Source: an uncultured Clostridium sp. (GTDB lineage: Bacteria > Bacillota > Clostridia > Lachnospirales > Lachnospiraceae). Taken from it: DNA of 5,323 nucleotides. Where the stretch lies: assembly GCA_958349075.1 (NCBI GenBank), contig CATWBR010000328.1, positions 1-5,323 on the forward strand, in the 5' to 3' direction. Positions 1-5,323 of this stretch are shown one piece after another; position 1 is the first letter of the stretch, and each line of letters opens with the position of its first letter. The notes under the pieces were generated by a model. That model saw only the letters and a list, made by a program, of their open reading frames with translations. It was not told the origin of the DNA and did not search any database. The translations under genes were made by a program, and so were the position numbers.

Positions 1-9
1 GATTTATTT

Positions 10-927
10 ATGAGGATAAAAATTGATATGAAGGACAGCAAGCCTGCTTATATGCAGATGTCCGAACAAATTATCGAAGCAATAAAGGCCGGAGAGTACG
101 GCCAGGGGGACAGGCTGCCGTCGGAGGCTGAATTCTGCAGCGAGACGGGACTGGCCAAAGGCACGGTCAGGAAAACATTTGATAAGCTGGAGGAGGAAGG
201 ATACATACGGAGAGTTCATGGCAGCGGCACTTATGTGCAGGGCTGGCAGCCCGGTCTCAGGCACATGGTTCTGTTTGGAGACAAATGTGCGAAGGAGGGA
301 CTTGGACCTGAGGAAACTTACCGGCTGCTCAGTGAAGCCTGCAGCCGCTTTTTTGTGGCCGATATCCCGGAGGAGGCGGCCATGATCGACTGCACACCGG
401 AGATCGCCGGCGACATTATAAGAGATCTGCTGAAGGTATGGAAGTTTAACATAACTTACTATGAGGTCGGCGGCGTGAGGGCCGGAGAGGTGATTCCGAA
501 GGAGGAGCTCTGGATTACTACGAAAACCCACTTCGAAGAGGTGCTGCCCGTGGCGGAACTGGCCGGGAAACAGCTTTTGCAGGTGAGGCTGGCCGTACCC
601 GACACGGAGGAGGATGAGATTAGGGAGCTTGATGACGACTGCCTGCTCGGCATCGTCTATGACAGCCAGGATTTTCTGATGCACATCAGCCATACCCTTG
701 CCCTTTTAGGAAGGCACAATACCTTTTACCTCTGCCAGAAGGAAGAGTGGGCGGATAAGAAAAAGGCCATCCGTTCCGACGACATCAAATGGCTTGTGTC
801 CGTGCAGGAAGAAGAGATCATAAGCCAGATGAAGACGATGGGAAGCCGCTATATTGTGTTTAATTATGGGGTAACAAAGGAATCATTGGAACAAATCAAA
901 GGATTTATGGAGCGGAGAAAGAGATGA
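10..927 (+). CDS. GntR-family transcriptional regulator with non-UTRA C-terminal sensor domain
   Basis: This is a cytoplasmic DNA-binding regulator of 305 aa. Residues about 12-78 form a typical GntR winged helix-turn-helix: KPAYMQMSEQI, then DRLPSEAEFCSETGLAKGTV, the recognition helix region to about residue 60, and the wing ending in GSGTYV (71-76). The remaining 230 residues lack the look of UTRA, FCD or aminotransferase (MocR) domains. Landmarks there are MIDCTPEIAGDIIRDL (125-140), ELWITTKTHFEEV (167-179) and YIVFNYGVTKESLEQI (281-296). From memory, the TT-x-x-H-x-x-E-V pattern recurs in a group of Firmicutes GntR proteins with an alpha/beta effector domain; this is not verified. The ATG at 10 is preferred because MRIKID supplies the first strand usual before the GntR domain. 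An ATG at 28 is possible, with a GAGG at 12-15. The promoter lies outside the window. The gene overlaps the next regulator by 4 bp, so the two are probably translated together. The ligand is unknown. Confidence 0.88.
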   Translation: MRIKIDMKDSKPAYMQMSEQIIEAIKAGEYGQGDRLPSEAEFCSETGLAKGTVRKTFDKLEEEGYIRRVHGSGTYVQGWQPGLRHMVLFGDKCAKEGLGPEETYRLLSEACSRFFVADIPEEAAMIDCTPEIAGDIIRDLLKVWKFNITYYEVGGVRAGEVIPKEELWITTKTHFEEVLPVAELAGKQLLQVRLAVPDTEEDEIRELDDDCLLGIVYDSQDFLMHISHTLALLGRHNTFYLCQKEEWADKKKAIRSDDIKWLVSVQEEEIISQMKTMGSRYIVFNYGVTKESLEQIKGFMERRKR

Positions 928-1295
928 CGGAAAGAAAAGAAACACCGGTCTATGGAAAGATTGTGGATGATGTCAGGAGAAGAATCGAGTCCGGGCAGTG
1001 GCTGGAAGGCCAGAAGCTTCCCGGGGAAAGAGAGCTCTGTAATCTCTATGGGGTGGCACGGGGAACCTTAAAGGCAGCGTTTTCCGAACTTCAGAAAGCA
1101 GGTCTTATCAGGCAGGTGCGGGGAAGCGGAACTTATGTGGAAAGCAGGGAGAAGGGTGTCGGAGATCTGGAGAAACAGGCGGATGAACTTGTCGCTTTTC
1201 TGGCTTCTCTGAAGTTAGGCGAGGACGAGATACTGACCCTTGGAAAAACATTCATTTTACAGAAATCAACGACAGAGACCAAAGACGGAAAATAA
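924..1295 (+). CDS. Short GntR-family regulator, YtrA-like
   Basis: This is a 123-aa cytoplasmic repressor-type protein. The winged helix-turn-helix covers about residues 8-73: VYGKIVDDVRRRIESG, then KLPGERELCNLYGVARGTL and the wing GSGTYV (68-72 region). The short tail (about 81-115) is predicted helical and contains LKLGEDEILTLGKTF, which resembles the small dimerisation tail of the YtrA subfamily. The length of about 120 aa also fits that subfamily. YtrA proteins usually have no large ligand-binding domain and often control neighbouring ABC transporter genes. That fits the importer downstream, but the link is inferred. The start is the ATG of the ATGA junction with the upstream stop, with CGGAG at 913-917 six nucleotides before it. 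Its DNA-binding domain resembles that of the upstream regulator in general layout but is well diverged, so it is not a recent duplicate. No clear terminator follows it. Confidence 0.88.
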   Translation: MTERKETPVYGKIVDDVRRRIESGQWLEGQKLPGERELCNLYGVARGTLKAAFSELQKAGLIRQVRGSGTYVESREKGVGDLEKQADELVAFLASLKLGEDEILTLGKTFILQKSTTETKDGK

Positions 1296-1297
1296 AC

Positions 1298-1314
1298 TTG
1301 CAAAGAAAATGCAA
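1298..1314. promoter_or_regulatory. Short inverted repeat upstream of the -35 box, candidate operator
   Basis: TTGCA (1298-1302) and TGCAA (1310-1314) form perfect 5-bp arms around an A-rich 7-bp centre. The repeat starts just after the regulator stop codon and ends 7 bp before the predicted -35 box. It lies in A/T-rich DNA that could also act as an UP-like element. The position suits an operator for one of the two GntR regulators. The arms are short, so chance occurrence is quite possible. It is not a terminator, since no T run follows. Confidence 0.25.
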
Positions 1315-1321
1315 ATATATA

Positions 1322-1350
1322 TTGACAATTTACAAAAAAAATAGTACACT
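1322..1350 (+). promoter_or_regulatory. Sigma-A type promoter of the importer operon
   Basis: A perfect -35 box TTGACA (1322-1327) is followed by a 17-bp spacer and TACACT (1345-1350), a 4/6 match to TATAAT. Upstream DNA is very A/T-rich. Transcription would start near 1357, giving a leader of about 310 nt before the binding-protein ATG at 1667. A weak inverted repeat, ACTT (1348-1351) and AAGT (1357-1360), straddles the -10 box and start site and could be a repressor target. This is the best promoter in the gene-free stretch. Confidence 0.7.
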
Positions 1351-1368
1351 TTGGTCAAGTTACTGATG

Positions 1369-1412
1369 CTGAGTTTAAATAACAGACTAAAAACCATGTA
1401 ATTAAAGCTCAG
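1369..1412 (+). promoter_or_regulatory. Leader stem-loop 1
   Basis: The arms 1369-1380 (CTGAGTTTAAAT) and 1401-1412 (ATTAAAGCTCAG) pair at 11 of 12 positions, counting one G-U pair. The single mismatch is A1377 against A1404. The loop is 20 nt and A-rich. This stem begins about 12 nt after the predicted transcription start. Confidence 0.45.
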
Positions 1413-1421
1413 GTCAGGATT

Positions 1422-1480
1422 GGTAGTGAAGCAAACTGAAATATCGAATGTGTGTGGAATTTCGGAAAGTTTTGCTTACC
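1422..1480 (+). promoter_or_regulatory. Leader stem-loop 2, bulged three-part stem
   Basis: Three helices stack in order. GGT (1422-1424) pairs with ACC (1478-1480). AAGCAAA (1429-1435) pairs with TTTGCTT (1471-1477). CTGAAAT (1436-1442) pairs with ATTTCGG (1459-1465), with one G-U. Bulges are AGTG (1425-1428) on the 5' side and AAAGT (1466-1470) on the 3' side. The terminal loop of 16 nt contains a GTGTGTGG stretch. The asymmetric bulges resemble a folded or binding RNA more than a simple terminator. Confidence 0.45.
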
Positions 1481-1489
1481 TTTAATTGA

Positions 1490-1528
1490 CGATGATATAA
1501 GGTTCATTCAATGTGCCTTATATCGTTG
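1490..1528 (+). promoter_or_regulatory. Leader stem-loop 3 holding an upstream start codon
   Basis: GATATAAGG (1494-1502) pairs perfectly with CCTTATATC (1516-1524). The stem extends outward through T-G, A-T, G-T and C-G pairs to 1490/1528, giving 13 pairs in total. The 13-nt loop contains the start of an in-frame ATG at 1511. The 5' arm carries TAAGG (1498-1502), which could serve as its ribosome binding site. Folding would hide that site. As DNA this is also a 9-bp-arm inverted repeat and could be a protein-binding site. Confidence 0.5.
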
Positions 1529-1532
1529 ATTG

Positions 1533-1581
1533 GCAATGAAAAGTCCGCCGGGCGTGTTTTTCATTGCTTTGTGAAAGCAAT
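1533..1581 (+). promoter_or_regulatory. Two mutually exclusive leader stems
   Basis: Stem A pairs GCAATGAAAA (1533-1542) with TTTTCATTGC (1558-1567), a perfect 10 bp. It extends by two G-U pairs, one mismatch and a CGC/GCG tip (1546-1548 with 1552-1554). Stem B pairs ATTGCTTT (1563-1570) with AAAGCAAT (1574-1581), a perfect 8 bp with a GTG loop. Both need bases 1563-1567, so only one can form at a time. No T run follows stem B. The word CATTGCTT recurs at 1618-1625 and could compete as a third partner. Confidence 0.5.
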
Positions 1582-1652
1582 TCTAGGGCTTTACAGTAAG
1601 GATATCAGTATTTCAGTCATTGCTTCCGTTCCTGCTAACGATTTAAGTGGAA

Positions 1653-1658
1653 AAGGAG
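1653..1658 (+). promoter_or_regulatory. Ribosome binding site that sets the binding-protein start
   Basis: AAGGAG lies 8 nt before the ATG at 1667. It decides between this start and the longer open frame beginning at the ATG at 1511. The protein from 1667 opens with a proper lipoprotein signal peptide, while a start at 1511 would bury that signal behind 52 residues. Confidence 0.85.
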
Positions 1659-1666
1659 AGAGGCAA

Positions 1667-3286
1667 ATGAAGGGAATCAAGAGTTTGAAAAAATCTAACA
1701 GGAAATATCTTGCGCTGCTTATGGCCGCAGTTACGGCAGCAGCTTCTTTAAGCGCATGTTCCGGCAGTACGTCCGGAGATGCGGCACAATCCTCATCAGC
1801 AAAAACAGAAAATGGCGGGAGCAGTTCAGGCGGCTCCGTACTTCGTGTAGGCAGAACCTGGGATTCCGGCAGCGGCAATTTTGATCCGGCAACCTTCTCA
1901 GGCATCTCCTTCCAGTTCGGCCCGGATGTATTCGAGTCACTTCTTCAGTATGACGAGAATCAGGAACCGGCTCCGTTTTTGGCAGAATCATGGGAAAATT
2001 CCGATGATTTAAAGGTCTATACATTTAAACTGCGCCAGGGTGTGCAGTTCCACTACGATTACGGCGAGATGAAGGCTTCCGATGTGGTATTTTCAGTCGG
2101 CCGCCTTGCTGACCCGGCTATCAACAACACGGCGACAAATGCGACGAACCTCGGCCTCACAAACATAGAGAAAGTGGAAGCCCCGGATGATTACACCGTA
2201 GTATTTACCTTAAAAGAAGGCGATGTATTCTTCCCTGATAAAATTGCCAGATCTTATCTTACCATCACAAGCCAGAAGGCAGTGGAAGAGATGGGGCTGG
2301 AAGAATTCCAGAAGCGCCCCGTTGGAACCGGCCCATTCATGCTGGAAGACGGCGGCGTGCCGGGAGAGAAATACAGCACGGTTAAATTCGATGCATACTG
2401 GGGACAGAAAGCCAAACTGGACCGCGTGGAATACTATGTAATCCCCGATGATGTAACGCTTGCCAATGCAATGGAAGCCGGCGAGATCGATACATACGAT
2501 GTAAATAATCTGGAAAAGGTTGAAGAATACATGGCGGACCCGGATACATACGTACTTCTCAATGCAAGGGACTCCGCACAGTCCTTCATCGGAATCAATG
2601 CCAATTTTGAACCGTTAAACGACCCGAAGGTGCGTGAAGCCATTGCACTCAGCATCGACCGGGACATGGTCTGCAACGAATATTTCAAGGGAACAGAAGA
2701 AGTATCCAAGGGCTTCCTTCCGACATTCTGCCGCTATGCGCTGGAAGATTACTGGAATCCGGAATACAATCCTGAGAAAGCCAAAGAGCTTCTTGCAGAA
2801 GCCGGATACCCGAACGGATTTGAGATTGACATGTACTCCCCGAACGATACCCTGAGTTCAGGCCCGGCTACACTGGTGCAGCAGTTCCTGACACAGATTG
2901 GCCTGAAAGTAAACCTTCAGACGGTAGACTTCGGCGTATGGCTGGATAAAGCAAAAGCCGGAGAAATCCCGATTTACTTATTCTGGGATTCCTGCCCTGT
3001 TATTCCTGACAACGTATTAAAACAGTTTACAAGCGAAAGCACCATCAACTATATTGCATACAACGACCCGGAATACGACAGGCTTGTTGCCGCGGCAGTT
3101 GAAGAGAACGATTTGACAAAGAAAGCGGAACTTTACAATGAGGCACAGAAGAATATCATGGATTCAGGCTGCCTTTACTCAATGACCACCTATTCCATCC
3201 ATCAGGTTGTAAATCCGAAAGTAAAAGATTTAAAGATTACAACGGGTCTGATGCTGACATGCCGGGAGGCATACATCGAGGAATAG
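1667..3286 (+). CDS. ABC transporter substrate-binding lipoprotein, SBP_bac_5 (peptide/nickel/opine) family
   Basis: This 539-aa protein is the extracellular receptor of the importer, anchored to the outer face of the membrane by lipid. The signal peptide is clear: a Lys/Arg-rich start (MKGIKSLKKSNRK), a hydrophobic core, and a lipobox LSAC with the lipidated Cys at residue 31. A Ser/Gly-rich tether runs to about residue 57. Family marks of the mature part include FGPDVFESLLQYD, then FLAESWENSDDLKVYTFKLR with GVQFHY, then ASDVVFSVGRLADP. Later come RPVGTGPFML, the NDPKVREAIALSIDRDMV segment near residue 320-335, and NPEYNPEKAKELLAEAGYPNG near 365-383. Length matches the usual 500-550 aa. It is followed after 33 bp by its permease gene, so the genes are co-transcribed. 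The substrate cannot be inferred: oligopeptides, opines, sugars and metal chelates all use this fold. The preceding promoter and leader are the likely control points. Confidence 0.95.
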   Translation: MKGIKSLKKSNRKYLALLMAAVTAAASLSACSGSTSGDAAQSSSAKTENGGSSSGGSVLRVGRTWDSGSGNFDPATFSGISFQFGPDVFESLLQYDENQEPAPFLAESWENSDDLKVYTFKLRQGVQFHYDYGEMKASDVVFSVGRLADPAINNTATNATNLGLTNIEKVEAPDDYTVVFTLKEGDVFFPDKIARSYLTITSQKAVEEMGLEEFQKRPVGTGPFMLEDGGVPGEKYSTVKFDAYWGQKAKLDRVEYYVIPDDVTLANAMEAGEIDTYDVNNLEKVEEYMADPDTYVLLNARDSAQSFIGINANFEPLNDPKVREAIALSIDRDMVCNEYFKGTEEVSKGFLPTFCRYALEDYWNPEYNPEKAKELLAEAGYPNGFEIDMYSPNDTLSSGPATLVQQFLTQIGLKVNLQTVDFGVWLDKAKAGEIPIYLFWDSCPVIPDNVLKQFTSESTINYIAYNDPEYDRLVAAAVEENDLTKKAELYNEAQKNIMDSGCLYSMTTYSIHQVVNPKVKDLKITTGLMLTCREAYIEE

Positions 3287-3319
3287 CGGCAGTGCAGTTA
3301 CTATGTTAAGGAGTAGTCT

Positions 3320-4264
3320 ATGAAAAAATATTTTGGTATGCGTGTTTTGATGGCGATTCCTACCATTTTAGGCGTGTTCCTGGCGGTATTTCTGATAATC
3401 AGGATGGTTCCCGGAGATCCGGCCTCCGTCATGCTTGGAAAGACTGCAACCCCGGAAGAGATCACACTCTTCCGGGAGCAGAACGGCCTGAATGAACCGA
3501 TGCTTACACAGATGGGAATTGCCGTAAAGAAATTCTTCACAGGTGACCTGGGTGAATCCCTGTCATCCCACAAAAAAGTGACGGTGCTTTTGCAGGAACG
3601 TTTTCCGCGTACACTGGAGCTGGTGCTCTGGGGAATGGTGCTGAACTCGATTCTGGGAATTATCTGGGGAGTAGTCGCCAGCGTACACAGGGGCAAATGG
3701 CCCGACTACGTCATCAGCGGCATGAGCACGATAGGAATGTCACTGCCCTCGTTCTATGTGGCGATTCTGGTCCTGGTGGTACTGGCCGTAAAGCTGAAGC
3801 TAATACCGGTTATCGGTATCCAGAGTGAAAGCGCCAACTATTTCCAGACTATCGTGGCTCCCGTACTTACCATGGTGCTCGGCGGAAGCGCCCTGACCAT
3901 ACGTACGACGCGTTCCAGTATGCTGGAGGTAATGGGAGAGGACTTTATCAGGACCGCCAGAGCCAAGGGACTCAGCGAAAAAGCCGTTTTATTCAAACAC
4001 GCTCTGAGAAACGCGGCAATCCCCATCGCCACGATCATCGGCTATAATCTGGCGTCCAGTTTCGGCGGTTCAATCGTCATTGAAACTGTTTTCAACAGGC
4101 CTGGTATCGGAAAGCTTCTGATGGATGCGGTAACTAAGAGGGATTATCCCGTCGTACAGGGAACGGCCGTATTTATTGCCATCCTGCTGATCGTCGTAAA
4201 CCTGTTGACGGATGTCATGTACAGCATCATCGATCCGAGAATCCGTGTCCAGTCGGATAAATAG
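3320..4264 (+). CDS. ABC transporter permease, DppB/OppB/NikB type
   Basis: This 314-aa inner-membrane protein forms one half of the transport channel. It opens with a membrane segment (about 9-29) followed by the family hallmark RMVPGDPA (28-35). An extracellular region to about residue 95 precedes the BPD_transp_1 core. That core has further membrane segments near 98-122, 130-158, 178-196, 234-258 and 281-303. The coupling loop that docks on the ATPase is visible at about 206-236: EDFIRTARAKGLSEKAVLFK followed by HALRNAAIPI. The C-terminus ends in IDPRIR, usual for the B-type rather than the C-type permease. A strong AAGGAG at 3308-3313 sits 6 nt before the ATG. The gene lies between the binding protein and the ATPase. 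B-type permeases work as heterodimers with a C-type partner, which is not present in this window. Confidence 0.95.
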   Translation: MKKYFGMRVLMAIPTILGVFLAVFLIIRMVPGDPASVMLGKTATPEEITLFREQNGLNEPMLTQMGIAVKKFFTGDLGESLSSHKKVTVLLQERFPRTLELVLWGMVLNSILGIIWGVVASVHRGKWPDYVISGMSTIGMSLPSFYVAILVLVVLAVKLKLIPVIGIQSESANYFQTIVAPVLTMVLGGSALTIRTTRSSMLEVMGEDFIRTARAKGLSEKAVLFKHALRNAAIPIATIIGYNLASSFGGSIVIETVFNRPGIGKLLMDAVTKRDYPVVQGTAVFIAILLIVVNLLTDVMYSIIDPRIRVQSDK

Positions 4265-4285
4265 TGAAGAAAGGCAGTTGGGACA

Positions 4286-5302
4286 ATGAGTGTAATGCAG
4301 GAATGTGTGCAGGATAACGACGATATCCTGCAGGTAGAAAATATATGCAAATATTATAAAGCAAGCAGTGGAAAATTATTTGATAAAACAGTATTCAAAG
4401 CTGTCAATCAGGTGTCCTTTTCTGTAAAACGCGGAGAAACCTTTGGACTTGTTGGAGAATCCGGCTGCGGAAAGAGCACGCTGGCAAAGCTGGTTATGAA
4501 ACTGATGGAAGCATCGGGGGGAAAGGTCGTTTTCGACGGCCGGGATATCACAAACATGCCGAAACGGCAGTTGGATGCGATCCGCAAGGATATGCAGATT
4601 GTTTTCCAGGACCCTTATGATTCCCTGAATCCGCGATTCAATTTAAAACAGATTGTTGCCGAGCCGATGGAGAATTTCGGCTACAGCAGGGAGCAAATAA
4701 ATGAACGGGTAAAAGAGCTGTTTCAGGAAGTGGGACTTCCCGAGAAATTGATGGTCCGTTATCCCCACCAGTTGTCGGGAGGACAGAGACAGAGGCTCTG
4801 TATTGCCAGAAGCCTTGCCCTGTCGCCAAAACTTCTGCTCTGCGATGAAGTCGTATCGGCGCTGGACGTTTCAATCCAGGCGCAGATACTGAACCTCCTT
4901 TTGGACTTAAAGGAGAAAAACGGCCTGACCTATGTATTTATTTCCCACAACCTGGCAGTGGTAAAATTTGTTTCCGACAAGATTGGGGTTATGTATTTTG
5001 GCAAGCTGGTCGAGGTTGCAGATAAGGATGAGCTGTTTGAACACTGTCTTCATCCGTACAGCTGCGCCCTTCTCTCGGCAGTACCGATTCCGGATCCCGA
5101 CGTGAAGACGAAACGCCTGATTCTGCAGGGGGATCTTCCGAACCTCATGAACCCTCCAAAGGGCTGTATTTTCCAGGACAGATGTCCGTTTGTCAAGGAT
5201 GTATGCCGCTGTGAGGAGCCGGAGCTTACCGAGTTTTCACCGGGCCATCAGGTCGCCTGCCACAGGGCCGGGGAACTGGATTTAAGCATTGTACAGGAAT
5301 AG
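4286..5302 (+). CDS. ABC transporter ATP-binding protein, OppF/DppF type
   Basis: This 338-aa cytoplasmic ATPase powers the importer. Seen in order: Walker A GESGCGKST (57-65), Q-loop VFQDP with Gln108, signature LSGGQRQR (163-170), Walker B LLLCDE (183-188) with catalytic Glu188, D-loop SALD (191-194) and switch His221. The stretches KAVNQVSFSVKRGE and MQIVFQDPYDSLNPR, together with VSALDVSIQAQ, identify the F-type rather than the D-type subunit. The C-terminal oligopeptide-transporter extension starts at HPYSCALLSAVPIPDP (256-271). It carries Cys294, Cys300, Cys307 and Cys325 in the spacing associated with an iron-sulphur cluster in related subunits, plus an extra Cys309. Residue 189 is Val where Pro is common (CDEP). 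The ribosome binding site is modest: GAAAGG at 4269-4274, 11 nt before the ATG; an ATG at 4295 is an alternative. The gene follows the permease after 21 bp. A D-type partner is not in the window. Confidence 0.95.
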   Translation: MSVMQECVQDNDDILQVENICKYYKASSGKLFDKTVFKAVNQVSFSVKRGETFGLVGESGCGKSTLAKLVMKLMEASGGKVVFDGRDITNMPKRQLDAIRKDMQIVFQDPYDSLNPRFNLKQIVAEPMENFGYSREQINERVKELFQEVGLPEKLMVRYPHQLSGGQRQRLCIARSLALSPKLLLCDEVVSALDVSIQAQILNLLLDLKEKNGLTYVFISHNLAVVKFVSDKIGVMYFGKLVEVADKDELFEHCLHPYSCALLSAVPIPDPDVKTKRLILQGDLPNLMNPPKGCIFQDRCPFVKDVCRCEEPELTEFSPGHQVACHRAGELDLSIVQE

Positions 5303-5304
5303 GC

Positions 5305-5310
5305 AGGAGG
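5305..5310 (+). promoter_or_regulatory. Strong ribosome binding site of the next operon gene
   Basis: AGGAGG lies 8 nt before an ATG at 5319 and begins 2 bp after the ATPase stop codon. The tight spacing indicates that the operon continues. Confidence 0.8.
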
Positions 5311-5318
5311 ATAAAGTT

Positions 5319-5323
5319 ATGAT
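5319..5323 (+). CDS. Start of a further operon gene, cut by the window edge
   Basis: Only the ATG and two more bases are visible. The start is supported by the AGGAGG 8 nt upstream and by the 16-bp gap after the ATPase gene. Nothing of the product can be read. By operon logic a C-type permease or D-type ATPase is the most likely candidate, since the importer still lacks both. Confidence 0.6.

Larger units (their letters stand above)
1357..1666 (+). promoter_or_regulatory. Long structured 5' leader of the importer operon
   Basis: This is the untranslated stretch between the predicted start of transcription and the binding-protein ATG. Hand pairing finds four consecutive stem-loops, at 1369-1412, 1422-1480, 1490-1528 and 1533-1567, and an alternative stem at 1563-1581 that cannot coexist with the fourth. 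G-U pairs and a few bulges occur within otherwise long stems, as expected of RNA rather than only a DNA palindrome. None of the stems is followed by a run of Ts, so a classical transcription terminator is not evident. The region also carries the repeated words GCAATGA and TCATTGC (1533-1539, 1561-1567, 1617-1623). I recognise no riboswitch, T-box or protein-leader family. Whether it is a regulatory RNA is inference from structure and length; no other gene is visible in this stretch. Confidence 0.5.

Noticed and set aside
4..693. 229-aa minus-strand open frame opposite the first regulator
   Set aside because: It overlaps a clear GntR gene, shows no recognisable domain and has no gene-like context. 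Other antisense frames were dismissed for the same reason.
1345..1350. TACACT as half of a YtrA operator (AGTGTA, 13 bp, TACACT, as I recall it for Bacillus subtilis YtrA)
   Set aside because: The partner half-site is not present 13 bp upstream (1326-1331 reads CAATTT). The hexamer is adequately explained as the -10 box.
1366..1401. Short 11-aa ORF just after the transcription start
   Set aside because: No purine-rich ribosome binding site upstream, and the length is easily reached by chance.
1448..1489. Short leader peptide of 13 aa (MCVEFRKVLLTFN)
   Set aside because: No ribosome binding site precedes the ATG, it lies within stem-loop 2, and its composition shows no regulatory codon run.
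1486..1514. Second promoter starting with TTGACG (1486-1491)
   Set aside because: At 16-18 bp spacing there is no acceptable -10 box, and the bases are better explained by stem-loop 3.
1551..1567. T run after the CCGCCGGGCG tip as an intrinsic terminator
   Set aside because: The Ts form the 3' arm of the 1533-1567 stem rather than following a finished hairpin, and the GC core has only 3 pairs.
1583..1596. CTAGGGCTTTACAG as the beginning of a ykkC-type (guanidine, ppGpp or PRPP) riboswitch
   Set aside because: Only CTAGGG resembles the motif. The downstream conserved blocks expected of this class are not visible.
1511..1666. ATG at 1511 as the real start of the binding protein (591 aa)
   Set aside because: The ATG at 1667 has AAGGAG at the right distance and starts a textbook lipoprotein signal peptide with Cys31. 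The longer form would bury the signal. It is kept only as a finding about a possible leader device.

Overview
The window reads as accessory metabolism of a low-to-mid GC Gram-positive anaerobe. Lachnospiraceae or another Clostridia is the best guess. This rests on strong AGGAG-type ribosome binding sites, an SPase II lipoprotein binding protein with a Ser/Gly-rich tether, short intergenic gaps, and GntR/YtrA-type regulators beside an ABC importer. The taxonomic call is inference, not a database match. All real genes lie on the + strand.

Layout: (1) 10-1295, two GntR-family regulators overlapping by an ATGA junction. The first is 305 aa with a C-terminal domain that does not look like UTRA or FCD. 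The second is a 123-aa YtrA-like short regulator. (2) 1296-1666, a gene-free 371-bp stretch with a good sigma-A promoter (TTGACA, 17-bp spacer, TACACT) followed by a predicted leader of about 310 nt that is rich in hairpins. (3) 1667-5302, a peptide/opine/nickel-type (SBP_bac_5, Dpp/Opp/Nik) ABC importer operon: lipoprotein binding protein, DppB-type permease and OppF/DppF-type ATPase. (4) 5305-5323, a strong ribosome binding site and the first codons of another gene, which runs off the window.

Proposed working model: the two regulators sense a metabolite and control the promoter at 1322-1350. The transcript carries a structured leader that may add a second layer of control over the importer. 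The binding protein captures the substrate outside the cell, the permease passes it through the membrane, and the ATPase powers transport. Dpp/Opp-type importers normally need two permeases and two ATPases. The second of each is absent here and is expected downstream, probably starting with the truncated gene. The substrate cannot be read from the sequence.

The part least explained by ordinary annotation is the leader at 1357-1666. It holds four successive stem-loops, an alternative stem that excludes one of them, and an in-frame upstream start codon placed in a hairpin loop. No known riboswitch family was recognised. No tRNA, rRNA, CRISPR array, insertion sequence or clear intrinsic terminator was seen.
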